The notes beneath the pieces are model-generated. The model had not been told where the DNA came from, did no database searches, and worked only from the letters and a program-made list of their open reading frames with translations. 64,000 nucleotides of DNA from Druceiella hillmani (Eukaryota; Arthropoda; Insecta; Lepidoptera; Hepialidae): the NCBI GenBank assembly GCA_039881145.1, contig JAYKKI010000133.1, positions 1,444,501-1,508,500 on the forward strand. The letters run 5' to 3'. Of this stretch, positions 50,011 to 62,465 are shown in pieces. Position 1 is the stretch's first letter; every line of letters starts with the position of its first letter. The position numbers were made by a program, and so were the translations under genes.

Positions 50011-51280
50011 GTGCAGAAGAGTAAGATGAGTTCAATGGCTTACAGAAATGGAGAGGGATCTAAGTAAATTTTCAAGTTATGAAGTTAATCTTTTTTATTA
50101 ATTGGCTATTAATTACCTCTAACATCTTTACAAACGAAAAAAAACCTTAGATTAATAAGCTTCATTCATAGACTCAAAAATAAAATCTTCCTATTATGTT
50201 CTTACAATGTCATATTAAGTAGTGTTCTACTTACAAAGTTCTAAAAGTTTCTGTATCTTCGAAAGTAATTTATAATTGTACCAACAAATTTTCCTTCGTC
50301 AAGGTGATCGACTCAATTATTGACTTATTATTTATTACAAATTGAAAATTTCATAATTTTGGAATATAATAAAAAATTAGCAAAATTATTTTTATATAGT
50401 TTTCATTCTTGTATCCAATTAACAGCAAATATTTTTGGAATATTTTACACCAGAATTACGCTTTGACTGTGTACTGTTTTTTTAAACAATTTGTGTAATT
50501 TCCTCACAGGAAATATTTTTGGAATATTTTTTTTACTCAAAACTAATATTAACAAAGAAAATATTTATCATAAATATATTACACTGCACACTATCTTGCC
50601 AAGTCTTATATTCCTGTATCGTTTTATTTTGTAACAATGTGTATTATTCAATGATTCCAAATAAGATTCGAAATTTTTTTTCAGAAAGAGACGTTTGCTA
50701 TTTGAAAAGAAATTACAAGGAAGCATTACTTAATATATACATATTAAATAATACTTGCTAACACATTTTGATCACTCAAAACATTAAGGTTCACTAATAA
50801 GAAGTGAATAGAGGGCATAGTTTTCCTGTAATTTTCTAATCAAACCCCATCAACCATGGTTTTTTCATGAATTCTTGCTCAGTAGCTTCGAAAATAAGGT
50901 GGCGGTTTTTTATATTTTTCCATATTTTTTAGAATGTCTTTTTATGTGTACAATTTAAAATTGTAAAGAAATATTTATATACTCTTCACAAAAAACCTTT
51001 TCAAGTGACATTCCATACGATTTACAAAATGAGAAAAAAAGACCTTTATGTACTTCCCCTTTATTTGTTTTAATATTATTTTTGAAAAGTTGGTAGTATA
51101 AAGTATGTGGAAAATATGCAGGTTTATAAAATATATGGCTAAGCCTTTCAAGTTTATTCATCTTATGATTCCTCAGAAAAACGTCTCGAAAAATGTAAAT
51201 GTATGGCCTTCAATATGTTTCGTAAGCTTAAAAGCATGGCGAATATTTATAAAATTATGGAATTTTTAATCATCGTAATA
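50011..51280. other. AT-rich non-coding stretch
   Basis: No gene is recognised. Two open frames of 80 and 68 codons (50,519-50,761 + and 50,955-51,161 -) show no family features. Confidence 0.5.
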
Positions 51281-51420
51281 ATTTATATAGCGATGATTCT
51301 AAATATCACAATTTGTTTTTTTACACGTATTTTTTTGAGATTTATAATTATGGTTAAAATTTGCATAGCGATTATTCTAAATATCATAATTTATTTTATA
51401 CAAAACATTTTTTTTGTCTT
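51281..51420. repeat. Diverged tandem duplication, period about 78
   Basis: ATAGCGATGATTCTAAATAT at 51,287 recurs as ATAGCGATTATTCTAAATAT at 51,365. Confidence 0.75.
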
Positions 51421-52528
51421 ATGAAGCATGTACAAACCGTAATAAGTTTAACTTTTATCGTGCGTCCTCTGAGATCCAACTTTTTCCTGAACTTAAGCTC
51501 ATACAAGAATGAAAACGCTATTCCAATTGACTTATTAATATGTATGTATGTACAAACAAGCAAAACAATTGCGAGATTTTTCGGTGTATAACACTAAAAA
51601 CTTCCTCTTATAAAGAAACGTTAACAAATGAATAAACGTATACATATTATAATGCCGTTAATAAGAGTGATGTTCATAACTTCAAACTCTACGGATTTAA
51701 GTGAAAAAAATAATAAACATTACAATTTTGAAAATAAATTTGTTTCCGGTTAAATTAAGAAAAAGGAATACAAAATAATGATGCTTTATAATTTTTTTAA
51801 AAATTAAATCAATATGAGGTAAAGCTTAGAATAAATATAAAACTAGGTAACCCCTTTTTATGAAATCAAAAATTTGTTATGCTCAATAACAAGACACAAT
51901 AATGAAAACTTTGTCATGTCTCAAAGAGGTTATATAAAAACTACTCCCAAAATATTGTCTGCTTGTATGAAAATCAACAGAGAAATCATTCAACTGCACA
52001 AATATCGATTATCACAACAGCAGAAATAAAATTACAATTATCTATGGCTTTTCTACATCCATCAGTTTTACATCTTTTATTTATTTGTGTTACTACCTCA
52101 TTCCACCTATTCCTCTAACTCCTAGTGGGGATAAAACTTCTGAATAAATCACCTAGAAACAAACAAGTAAAGGTTTTTTTTAATAAATAACATTTTAAAT
52201 GTGCGCCTTTTCGGCAGTGTCCATTATTTATCATACAATCAAATGTTATCATACTAATAATACATTTTATTTTCATTTATGTGGAGTTTATTCGTGGCTT
52301 TCCATAAAGGTATTAGATGGAAAGAAAATCCTGTAATGATCTTTCTACCCCAATCCCTAAATAAAAAAATATTTTAGCTATTGTTTGTGGGTTTTCCCCT
52401 TTCTGCAAGCCTTTCTGCAAGTCATAGCCAATGGCGCTTATATGAAAAAATATTATAAGTCTTCCATATTCCACATCTTGTTATTAGACACTATAACCGA
52501 TTGTTGAATCACCAGGGACTCAATAATT

Positions 52529-52936
52529 ATGTGCAGAGGCTGGTCCTACCCAGGATTTGAGAAAATGATGATAACTAAAGAGAATATTGCCACTTTCTCT
52601 TCAACGAACGAATTTGTTTTTCTCTTGCAACCTAGGGTTCTACCAAATAATTTAAACTTATCCTCTGATCTGTTTCAAAAAGATATTTTTTTATTTTTCC
52701 AAATTAAATTTAGGAAATTATCATCGACGAGTGATTTCGAAGCAACCAAAATTTCCATCTTTGAAATCAATACTTTACTGAGTCACACGAGAGTACACCA
52801 TAGACCACCGCTGTGCATAAATTACATATTGCTCCACTTGCTTTTTGCCTTAAATCAAATTATTGAAACAAAAGCACTCTCAGTTATTTTCATGAAATAT
52901 TCACATTTGTTTAACCTGAAGTCAATTGCTAACTGA
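52529..52936 (+). other. Longest non-repeat open frame outside known elements (135 codons), unrecognised
   Basis: An uninterrupted frame from ATG to stop, encoding 135 residues with mixed composition (start MCRGWSYPGFEKMMITKENI, later RVHHRPPLCINYILLHLLFA). I recognise no domain, signal peptide or catalytic motif. No ribosome or splice context supports it, and no neighbouring gene is visible. Frames of this length arise occasionally by chance even in AT-rich DNA, so I do not call it a gene. Alternatives are a decayed transposon ORF or a lineage-specific short gene. Confidence 0.2.
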
Positions 52937-54190
52937 ACAAAACGTCGACCACCGTGCTGTTTACATAATCTGGTAGAGATGTTCGAGAGTTTCCCAAATC
53001 AAGTATGGTTTACCCAATAATCTTTCTCAAAATTGTCCTCCTGTATTCAATTTATTAAAATCGTAAAGCCTAACTGAAGGTTCACAAGTCTTCACGTTTT
53101 TTAAATTATAAAATATGCATATTTTGGAGAGTTTTGAGTAGTAAAAATCGGTTCCATAATTCAGCTTAATATTTTATTAAACCCGTGAGAAAGTTATAAA
53201 TACTTTTAACCTTCAATGGTATATAGGCAAACAAACTCACTCATCACTAACTAGAACTTTTGTCAAATAATTAAACGATTACTTTCCTTAAAGTAATTAA
53301 AGAAAAAATTTTAACAAGATTATTTGCATTGTTTTGATTAATTTTCGCCATGTCACTCTCCGCTCTTCGGTATAAATTTAAATTATTAAACTTCAATTTT
53401 TGTAGCCACTCAGAATTCCCTCGGAGCTTGTGGTTTTTATTTTTGTACTACCAAAAATATCTACATGTAGTGATGAACTAACGAATACCGACTATTATTG
53501 TTTCCTTGTATTATAAAGTTTCTATTATGGTATATTCTTTGATTAGTTTCTTTCTGTGACTTTCTACTTTGAAATTATATTACAAAATACATTACAACGA
53601 TGAAACTTTTATTGTTAAACTCATGCAAAAGAAAACATGTATTTTTACCATATATACAATTTCTTTAAGGAAAATTAAATCTTACATTTAAAAAGTTCTG
53701 TGAATATTTGTCTGTTCTTATTTTACATTAAACTCAATATTTTAATTAAATCTAACTTTAAATTAAATAGGATCTAACTAAAGATAGACTTTATTGATAT
53801 CAGTAATTAAGACCATTATTACTTAATATATTAATAGATTATCAATAAACCAATTAAATACTTTTATGTGTCTCTTTAATAAATCATTGTCGTACGTAAA
53901 ATGATGTTAACAATTTTTCATAAAGGTGTTAAAGATATCGATTTCCAAGGTAATTGCAAATTCAGATGCGAATTAAATTCAATTTTCGATAAAAACTTTA
54001 AAATAATGTCAATTAAACTAATTTCCTTCAAACTTTGTAGAACTATAAAAGTTATTCACGTATTAAATGAAAAAAAAACGTGTACTATAATTTTCATTTA
54101 CAAATCAATACTGAAAATTTTAAAGATTATGAAAATTTATTTATTTTGTCATTTAACAAATGTTTTATCATAGGTTTTCATCACAAATTT
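52937..54190. other. AT-rich non-coding stretch
   Basis: No gene is recognised. The 90-codon frame (53,901-54,173, +) is Lys/Ile/Phe-rich without features. Confidence 0.5.
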
Positions 54191-54280
54191 GATAATATTC
54201 CCTATCGAAATAAGTTAAGCTTGATAATATTCCCTATCGAAATACAAATTTTATAATATTCCCTATAGAAATAATTTAAG
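54191..54280. repeat. Three-copy tandem repeat, period about 30
   Basis: ATAATATTCCCTAT(C/A)GAAATA occurs at 54,192, 54,224 and 54,253, with a linker related to AGTTAAGC after copies 1 and 3. Confidence 0.9.
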
Positions 54281-54339
54281 CTAGGTCACTATATTAATTC
54301 TTAAAAAATATTTATAATTTATGACTGAAGTAATAATAT

Positions 54340-54540
54340 AAAGCAACCGAAGGAGGGAGCGCGTAAGTTTCGGAGGAATCTCGAATATTTTCATGTGGCT
54401 TCGTACACAATATATGCATCCGAAAGTTCCGCAACGTTCGATACGGGTAAAGATGCAGACCACAAAAATTATACTTATGCTCAGCGTTTTCAACTGCCGA
54501 TGCACCATGACTTGTGACACCAAATTTGTGACCTCAGTGT
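54340..54540. other. GC-richer patch, unidentified
   Basis: Higher GC and CpG than the flanks. It spans most of an 80-codon minus frame (54,281-54,523) whose N-terminus has a hydrophobic stretch (TLSISIIFVVCIF) followed by a Cys-containing segment (ERCGTFGCIYC). This could suggest a secreted or membrane peptide exon, but no family is recognised, and a transposon fragment is equally likely. Confidence 0.3.
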
Positions 54541-54827
54541 ATTAAATTCATTCTATGAATCGCCTCTATGTGGTGGTGTTTAATTTAATATTTTAACAAA
54601 TACTTATAATTTAATATTGCATATCTCTGTAAATATTATATTTCTATATAAGCATTTCTATGCAAGGGACCCATTCTGTTTTCGATGGGTTCCATATGTT
54701 TTAGTTCGTATTTATTGTACATTTGTTATATTTTAATTCAGAATATCTCTAAATATGGTAATAGCTTTTAAATGCATAAGTACGAAATTATAGGCGATAT
54801 TATCGCATTCTTAGAATTGTGGGTTAT

Positions 54828-54830
<3 letters not shown>

Positions 54831-54899
<69 letters not shown>
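54831..54899. repeat. (TA)n microsatellite
   Basis: An uninterrupted TA run of about 68 bases. Confidence 0.97.
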
Positions 54900-54905
<6 letters not shown>

Positions 54906-55535
54906 TTTATGTGAACAGATATGAAAATGATTAATTATCCAAATTAATAAAAATAATATTTTTATTTTCGTAATTTTTCCTGCGAAATATTTTCCAATAC
55001 AAATTTAATGAAAGCGGATACGATTAAAATATTTAGGACAAAAGTTTTGTGGAAAATTTTCGTCAAAGAAAGCCCTTCAAAAGTTTGCTTTGCTTCGTAA
55101 TAATGAAGTTCGTAAAAATGTCAACAACAAAATGTTTTCAAATTTTCCTGATCTCAGGTCAAAAATAATTTACTTTAAGATCCATGTCTTTATTTACTTT
55201 AATTGAATTCTCTATTTATTTATTTCGGATGCAAGATGACTTCCGAGATAGAGCCATTGTGTAAGTCAATGGTTATATATGTATTTATATGAGCATTTTT
55301 TATTAAAATAAATACAATTTGTTACTTCAGATAATATGTTTACATATCTGTTGGTTTCGTTTGATATCAACTTACGCAGTCTAAATAATTTCTCTTGGTT
55401 GGTGATTTCGAGATAAATAGCGATACTGGACTGGCGTTTTCTTTAGGTATCAAGGGTTTCTTGGACTCTACATTTACGTTGTAAACTGTAAGGAAGAAAT
55501 TTATATAATATTTGATACGCTCTACTTCAAGATAA

Positions 55536-55805
55536 TTTGAAATCTACAAATTGTTATATGTCCGTACTTACCTGGCTAATTATAGTCCTAAATAAGAATT
55601 GTTATTTTGTTGGCGTAATTAATTTCGTTTTATTTTTGTGAAAAGTATATTTAATCCTAATTTGAAATCTACAAATTTTTATGTGTCCGTACTTACCTGG
55701 CTAATTATAGTCCTAAATAAGAATCGCTATTTTGTTGGCGTAATTAATTATACATCAAAATTTAGATGATGAACTTTACGTTTTATCTTTGTAAAAAGTA
55801 TATTT
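55536..55805. repeat. Tandem duplication, period 125
   Basis: TCCGTACTTACCTGGCTAAT occurs at 55,561 and 55,686 within copies that are nearly identical over about 100 bp. Each is followed by a TTTTAT-TTTGT-AAAAGTATATTTAATCCTA end. The second copy carries a roughly 30-bp insertion before that end (about 55,748-55,778). Confidence 0.9.
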
Positions 55806-56198
55806 AATCCTAGTTTTTGATCCAATACTTTTGAGCTCAGAATGTTGTACTCTACTGCTTCTCTAACGACTGCATTGTAAAATTGCCGAAATAAATAAAA
55901 AATTATTCCGTATATTGTATTTATTCTAGTTTCATTGCGAATAGAACACCACAAATATTTTATCGAGATATGTGAAAGTAAAGTTAAGATTCGTAATTCA
56001 ACTATCAGAACCCAAATAATTTGATTACGTTATTGAGTAAAACGTCGTCATGGACTTTCCAACATTAAAATTAAATAAACCTATTTAGTGCGAATAGAGC
56101 TCTTGTGATGAGGGTTCCTTGCGCACGTTAGAGGATATATGATATTCCCGTTAAAGCTTTTATAAGTATTAATACCACTTTAGTCACAGATTGTATAT

Positions 56199-56204
<6 letters not shown>

Positions 56205-56241
<37 letters not shown>
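56205..56241. repeat. (TA)n microsatellite
   Basis: A TA run of about 37 bases. Confidence 0.96.
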
Positions 56242-56245
<4 letters not shown>

Positions 56246-57329
56246 ACGTGTAATGTTACTTTCCGAGGTGACACTTATGACTTTTTAATATTTTTATGAA
56301 GATTTTAACTGCACGTGTTGTTTAATTACAGCATACGTTAACGGTTAAAGCTTAGTTACAACTTCCTATTGCAGTCTAATTTTTATAATTATATCTCATT
56401 TATAACAACGAAATGTAATTATATATCTTCTTATAGGTCCTTACCTATACATATTATAAGTTATTTAAAAATTAAAACCTTTTGAAAGACGAGTAGATAG
56501 AGAGACAGATATACACACAGCGTTGCCATTTCCAGAGATTCCATTTGAATTCCTTGCTCTTTTCTGTTAATTATATATTCTTACCTATCTTTACATTGAA
56601 AAAAGAATTTTCTCAAAAATTATTAAATGATTGTATAAATAGCGATTTTTTTTAATTCGTTCTCACTGGTCAAGGAAGAGCAGAATTTGCACTACAAGGT
56701 TGCGACACTTTTTATGGGTATATAGTATATATTAAGGATACAAAGTATATTAGAAATAATAATTTTACTATTTAGAAATATTAATATTTCAGAACCTAAA
56801 TATCTGGCTTATTTTATCTTTTACATCAGTAGTCCAAACAAACAATTATAAAAAATATGGAATTCCACAGACGATTGGAAATAAATAATTTTTAGATTTT
56901 TACTTTTTCTATTCCTTATTTACCTTTTTTTCCTCAACCCTCACTCCTCCATTATATAAACTTTCAAGGGGTAGGTCAACCAGAAATATCATACAGGTTT
57001 TTTTATTAGACAATGGGACTATTCCATGAATAAATATATACGCTTTAAAAGACCATATAATATTTTTGTGTAAATCATACACATAAATTTACATCATTGT
57101 AAGACTAGAGGCTTCAGTATACGATATTTATTTCAACTTGATATCTCAAGCCATTTCTTAAAACATTAGCTTCCATAGATGGACGGTAGGGTGGATAACC
57201 AAGTGATCCTACAATGGATGTATTTTTTTCATATTGTAGGACGAAAAAGTCACCCTTTCTTACAATACAACTGCAAAATTGATTGCTTGTTTATTAGTTG
57301 AGTTAACACCAAGTAATGCTTCAAATAAG
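56242..57329. other. AT-rich non-coding stretch
   Basis: No gene is recognised. GAGAGACAGATATACACACAG near 56,499 may be a trace of the lepidopteran-type repeat end. A small stem (CCTACAAT/ATTGTAGG) occurs at about 57,209-57,240. Confidence 0.45.
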
Positions 57330-57495
57330 GATTTTTTATTAAATTCACTTACAGTTTTGCTTGCGTGCAGTACTAAGAACACGAAAAATGTGTTTGGTTA
57401 TTAGTTCCTGTGTGGCACTTGAATGGCTGAAAGGCTAAGTGTGTGTTCTTAGTACTGCACGCCAGCAAAACTGTAAGTGAATTTAATAAAAAATC
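57330..57495. mobile_element. Near-perfect 53-bp inverted repeat (hairpin element)
   Basis: Arms at 57,330-57,382 and 57,443-57,495 differ at a single position (GCAAGC against GCCAGC) and enclose a 60-base loop. Outside the arms a looser similarity (AATGCTTCAAATAAG and its partner ATTTCAAGTGTAG) extends a little. The small divergence means a recent or actively homogenised structure. It may be a foldback MITE or a local inverted duplication. Confidence 0.8.
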
Positions 57496-57881
57496 ATTTC
57501 AAGTGTAGCAATTGATTTAATAAATATCGATTTCACTCGTAGTTTCACTGTTTAATTTGATGTCAAACTTCGTGCTGAAACTCAATATTTTTATCAGTGA
57601 TAAAAATAATATTAAAACATGGACATGTTTTAAAACAGCTATAATATATAGCTATAATAGCAGCTATAATATGAGCATTTTTTAAATTTATATACTATTA
57701 TCTCTGGACAGGTATTGCAATTGTCTAATTGATCAAGTACCAATCCACTACCTTAATCAAAAATCCATGTGAATAAAGTCACATATATAAGCTATTTGGT
57801 TATATATTAACACGATTTATCAAAAGGAGTTAAATTGTTTAATTAAATATAAATATTACAAAGTTTTATTGTAGTATTATA

Positions 57882-58263
57882 ATGTATATTTAAAGTTTAT
57901 ACAGTAGAAAGAAATTAAATTCTGAAATTTATATGTAAATTAGTTTGTATGAACAAAGTAATCAATCAGGGATGAATACAATAAAAAACTCCCATTATTT
58001 ACTATCTTACAGCAATTTTATTTTGATGAAACTTATACAAATTAATACGTATATTAATAACTGTATTTAAAATTGTATTTTTAAAGTTTATACAATAGAA
58101 AGAAATTAAATTCTAAAATTTATATGTAAAATAGTTTGTATGAACAAAGTAATCAATCAGGGATGAATACAATAAAAAACTCCCATTATTTACTATCTTA
58201 CAGCAATTTTATTTTGATGAAACTTATACAAATTAATACGTATATTAATAACTGTATTTAAGA
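57882..58263. repeat. Tandem duplication, period 191
   Basis: Two adjacent 191-bp copies. Landmarks TAAAGTTTATACA (57,891 and 58,082) and ATCAATCAGGGATGAATACA (57,961 and 58,152). The last 130 bp look identical and the first 60 bp carry a few differences, so the copies are young or partly gene-converted. Confidence 0.95.
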
Positions 58264-60099
58264 ATATTTACAAGATAGTCATCGAATTAAGCTCAAAATA
58301 TTTATAAGTAAAAAAATATTTTATTTGAAAATAAAGCGTCATTTAAGTCCACAATTACGAAAAAATGCGTAATATTCATTTCAGCGTTATCTATCGTTAT
58401 ATTTTAGAATCAATTTACTTTAGCTTTATTAGTTTCAGAGTTTTCAGGATATTATAAAAAGTCACCCAAAAATATTACAAATAAAAGTTAAAGCATATAA
58501 ATATAGAAATACCATTTGATAACTAACGTATTATTGCAGCATTCATAATACTTTGTTTTGGGTGCCCAACCTGTACCCTTTTACTTCGTCAAAAGAAAGC
58601 CTATAATTCATATATAGACAAAATGTAAGCTCATTAAAGATAATAACTTGGAAATACTTTTATTATCCCGGTTTATCAATCGATTAGTAATAACGAAGGT
58701 ACTGATAATAATTGTACATTCTAATAGGTAATAAAATATATTTTGGATATCACATTTCAGCTTCGAATCGTGATTCCATGATAGAGTTGATCTTAAACGA
58801 ACTAATACTATTAATACAAAAAAAAATTAAAAGCTTTTATTTCATAACTTGGTAAACGTAATAAATCTGTACAAAAATTTTTACTTTATAGCACTAGTTT
58901 CTTAGTTTCTTAGTTTGGTTACGAAACCCTAATAAAGACAGGAAACTCTCTTCTAAATAACTTTCCGTATTAATTAAAGCAGTTAATTATATGATGATAA
59001 GCAATACCCTAAAAATAATTCAATTTTTTTTTAATATTGTTATATATATATTTTTTTAAATATTTTTTTTTTAAACATGAAGTATTTTTGTAAAAATATT
59101 CAATATAGTATTTGGGAAAATAAAGTAAATTTAGATGCGCCATGTGCTCTGTTATTATTAACTAAATTTTAATATGAAATTTATTTAGATATTTGCTGAA
59201 ATTATTAAATGTTACTCTGAAAAGCCACACGGTTAAAATTAAAAATTTTATTATTTCCCATTCATTTTATTGAACAGTTTAGGGAGATGGTTTTTTTATT
59301 TATAGCATTTTATATATTTATAAAAGCTTTTTCTGAAGCCAAAGTTATTTTTCTTGTTATGTTTCCAATCCATAAACATAAACAAACAAAATTTAAGCGA
59401 AACTCTACTAAGTAAATACTACCACTTATATATCGAGATTAGATTTCTATCAAATATCAAACAAATTGTGTTCCTTTAAAAAAACCTGAAACTCGAACCT
59501 CAATATTCTGATATCCGTATGCTTGTTAATACTACATTTATTCACAATTTTAAATTGGTATTTTTTATAACAATATAAATATTTTTGATTACGTACGCGA
59601 TTTGAACGAAATTATTTGTTGTTTTATTGCGGACCCAGCGTGACTGCGAACAATTTCACGGTTGAATAGTTCAAAATTATTATATCCCAATACAATTAAA
59701 ATCAACGTGGTAATAAATATCGTAAAGATACAGCGGCTTTTTGTTAAATAAATTTAGATAACCTAAATGTGTTACTTGTTGTTACTTGATTTTATGCAAA
59801 AAGTACGAAATTTTATGTTAGATATCATACAGTTAATAAGGCTAGAACAAGATTAACTATTGCGAAGTCCAAAAAATAAATTAAAAAGGTCAAATATATT
59901 GATGCTGTTTGGCAGTCTTTCCCAATTTTTAATTCCGTGTTTAAAAAGTATGGAGGAATATATATTGTATATTAATTTGATGTTTAACGTTTCAAAAACT
60001 TGGTCTAAAAATGAAAAAAAATATAAATTACAAATTAATTTTAAAAATTTTTCAATAATGCTCTATTAATTTTAATACCTGGAAAGAAAATCTCTCCTA
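58264..60099. other. AT-rich non-coding stretch
   Basis: No gene is recognised. The 69-codon frame (59,860-60,069, +) is Lys/Asn/Ser-rich without features. Confidence 0.5.
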
Positions 60100-60960
60100 T
60101 TTTACATTTATAAATGGGGATGTACAGAATTTTTGCGGTTCCATCCGTTAAGATTAATGGAACTTTGAGAAAATAAGTTGGTTGTCTGTCCGCCTTTCTG
60201 ACAAACTCTTTTTTTTTCAGAAGCTGCTATCAAGTTGAAATTATCTATACAATGCTGCAAAATATTCAAGTTTTTTGATATACGAAAAAAAAGCCCAACG
60301 AACAGCGTAACCCGTACTTGCAAGATAACTTATGTCTCTGTATCCATCTACCACGGCCAATTTTATTCGAAACCGCTCTTGGCGGAGGAACTTGAAATTT
60401 GGCATAGGAAGAAAAAATATCCAGTCGCATATATCACCTGGATAATATTTATATGGAAATTTTAGGGGATAATTTAAATACACGATTGTTTTTTTTTAAT
60501 TCCTTTTATACTATAGCGTATCTTTAGAAAGGACCGTATGGGGATCGAGGGATCGCAGTATATTTTTTTCCATAATTATAGCGAGTAGTTCTTCAAAGTT
60601 TTACTAAACACAGGTAAATAATACATTCCCCCCTATTTTTTCTGAAAGTGTTGAACACAAAATTATAGAAAATAAGGTTTCCAAAAACCATGCAAAATTT
60701 TTGGACCAACTATAATGTTGACTTCAGTTATAATGTTGACTGCAGCTTATTTGAGATATTTATAATGTTGACTGTAGCTTATTTGAGATATTTATGGAAA
60801 TATATAGGCCCTCCCCCTAACTTGTCCTTTACACTTGTAATGTATAATTGAATGTGCTATACCTGTGCCTACCTTCATATTAGTAACTGCTTTGGGCGAA
60901 CATAAATACTGAGCCCCCGGTGCGTATGTCAGACTCGATTTCTCTCATTTGGTCGTTTGT
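60100..60960. repeat. Lepidopteran-type interspersed repeat
   Basis: Begins with TGCGGTTCCATCCGTTAAGA (60,134) and AAGTTGGTTGTCTGTCCGCC, passes CTCTTGGCGGAGGAACTTGA (about 60,377) and ends in GGTGCGTATGTCAGACTCG (60,919-60,937). From memory, the GGTTCCGT/TGTCTGTCCG start and the GGTGCGCGAGTC-GACTCG-type end are the two ends of a widespread moth/butterfly repeat. Overlapping frames on both strands (60,108-60,483) arise from it. It supports the order-level assignment; family name and autonomy are unknown. Confidence 0.6.
60709..60795. repeat. Short tandem repeat in the interspersed repeat
   Basis: TATAATGTTGACT occurs three times (about 60,710, 60,727 and 60,762). The last two are followed by an 'agcttatttgagatattta' linker. 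Confidence 0.9.
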
Positions 60961-60965
60961 TGTCA

Positions 60966-61012
60966 TTTTGCAAGTTCATAATTTAGATTTTTGCAAGTTC
61001 ATAATTTAGATT
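60966..61012. repeat. 22-bp tandem duplication
   Basis: TTGCAAGTTCATAATTTAGA occurs twice in direct succession. Confidence 0.93.
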
Positions 61013-61369
61013 TTTACATTAAATTTCATCCATATAGATATAAAAACGTAGATACTGTAAGTGTGTGACAAAGGGGTGAACAGATGGATGAACTGTCGTG
61101 CAAGACGAATTTGTTATACATTTTATACATTGAAATCTAAACAATACAAACTCATATTGTAATGATTTAGTTATAATTTATTTCACACATACACTTTCAG
61201 ATTTTTAACATTATCTAAGACTTGGTGCCTTGAATGATGTGAATAGGTCTCTATGACTTTATTGCAGAAGATGTACTTGCTACCTACAAACAATTATAAC
61301 TGAAATTATATTTAAAAATAAATAAATATTTAAATAGGCGTACTGTGATAACTAAAATAAATTTTCATT

Positions 61370-61540
61370 TATCCAACACACCACATAGTTTCTGTGATGT
61401 GTATGATTGGTCACAAGGCATACGGTTTTTGATAACGCGGCGCACCGCGGGGTCCAGAGTTGAACACGGCCGCTCGTTGAGCGAAGCTGCACTGGTGGTC
61501 TGATTGTAAGAGGTTACTCCCTTAGCGAATATATAATAAT
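61370..61540. other. GC-rich island, probable repeat or exon fragment
   Basis: Strikingly GC- and CpG-rich for the window, with a core GCGGCGCACCGCGGGG at 61,438-61,453. A 79-codon minus frame covers it (61,365-61,604), with SLNERPCSTLDPAVRRVIKN in the GC-rich part. I do not recognise it. It may be the tail of a transposon or a processed exon. Confidence 0.35.
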
Positions 61541-61873
61541 TGTATACATTACAGGACATAATAAATAACAAATCTGCCATATGTATTAACTGAATACATT
61601 TCAATACATTAATAAATAAATAATAAACTTAAAAACTGCGTAATATTGATGGAAGCTTCACCTTGTTTTTATATGATATGAAAAATATAGGGTTTTAAAT
61701 TTGATTTTAATAGCTTAGCAACTTATAAACCCGCCATCTGCAATTTATCGATCGATATCTGGAATGTTATAAAAGTTTTTAGAATATTTCTTGCAGGGTA
61801 TGTAAAGAGTGCGGCATTCGAACTTGTGTCTAGTTTGCAATTCAATAATCGGCGATTAAAGAATAAAATAAAA

Positions 61874-62465
61874 ATGGAAGTATTTCTAAGTGAACTTAGA
61901 GAACTCTTTCTTCATGGATGCCGTTTAGGGTAAAAAAGCAGCGAAGCATCACACAATATATACACAACGGTGGATGAAGGGTTGCCCTTTTATGACACAA
62001 CCAAGCACGGGTTCCAAAGGTTCAAAGGACGGAATTTCGACCTACCTGACGAACTGCACCCAAAGCGACCTACTATAATTGATTTAGAAAAAATTAAAAC
62101 CTTATTGAAACAAATAGCAGATTAATTTCGCATTGTTTGGCAGAGCTATTCCCGTGCTCTTACACTGCAATGGAAAAACATCCTCATACTTTGAGAAAGA
62201 AGTGGGAATATTCCGTTTGACTAACACATGAGCTAATACTTCAGAGAAGAGCTAATGTGTGCTTGGAACTATTGACTTCCCATGGCCGCTATGAGATGCT
62301 AAAATATTTGGTTATAGGCGATGAAAAGTGGGTGGCTTATGCTAATTTTTAGCGTAAACGCCAGTGACTTGTAGCTGGAAAAAAGGGTATATCTTGAATA
62401 AAATATAATATTGGACAAAATATGTTTTGAATGCATGGTGGGGTATATATGAAATTAGTTATCAG
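61874..62465 (+). pseudogene. Mariner-family transposase, broken and internally deleted
   Basis: A fossil of a mariner (Tc1/mariner superfamily) transposase, which in intact form cuts and pastes its element at TA sites. Seen in order: VFLSELRELFLHGCRLG (helix-turn-helix region), FQRFKG-NFDL-DELHPKRPT (like the W-RFK-GDFDL-D--RSGRP block), LTHELILQRRANVCLELL, MLKYLVIGDEKWVAYANF with the hallmark GDEKW around the first catalytic Asp (62,317-62,332), and YVLNAWWGIYE matching the WWD-KG block, where Gly replaces the usual second catalytic Asp. There are in-frame stops (near 61,931 and 62,122) and several frameshifts, and the C-terminal third is missing after about 62,465. Inverted repeats were not found. 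It cannot be functional. Confidence 0.85.
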
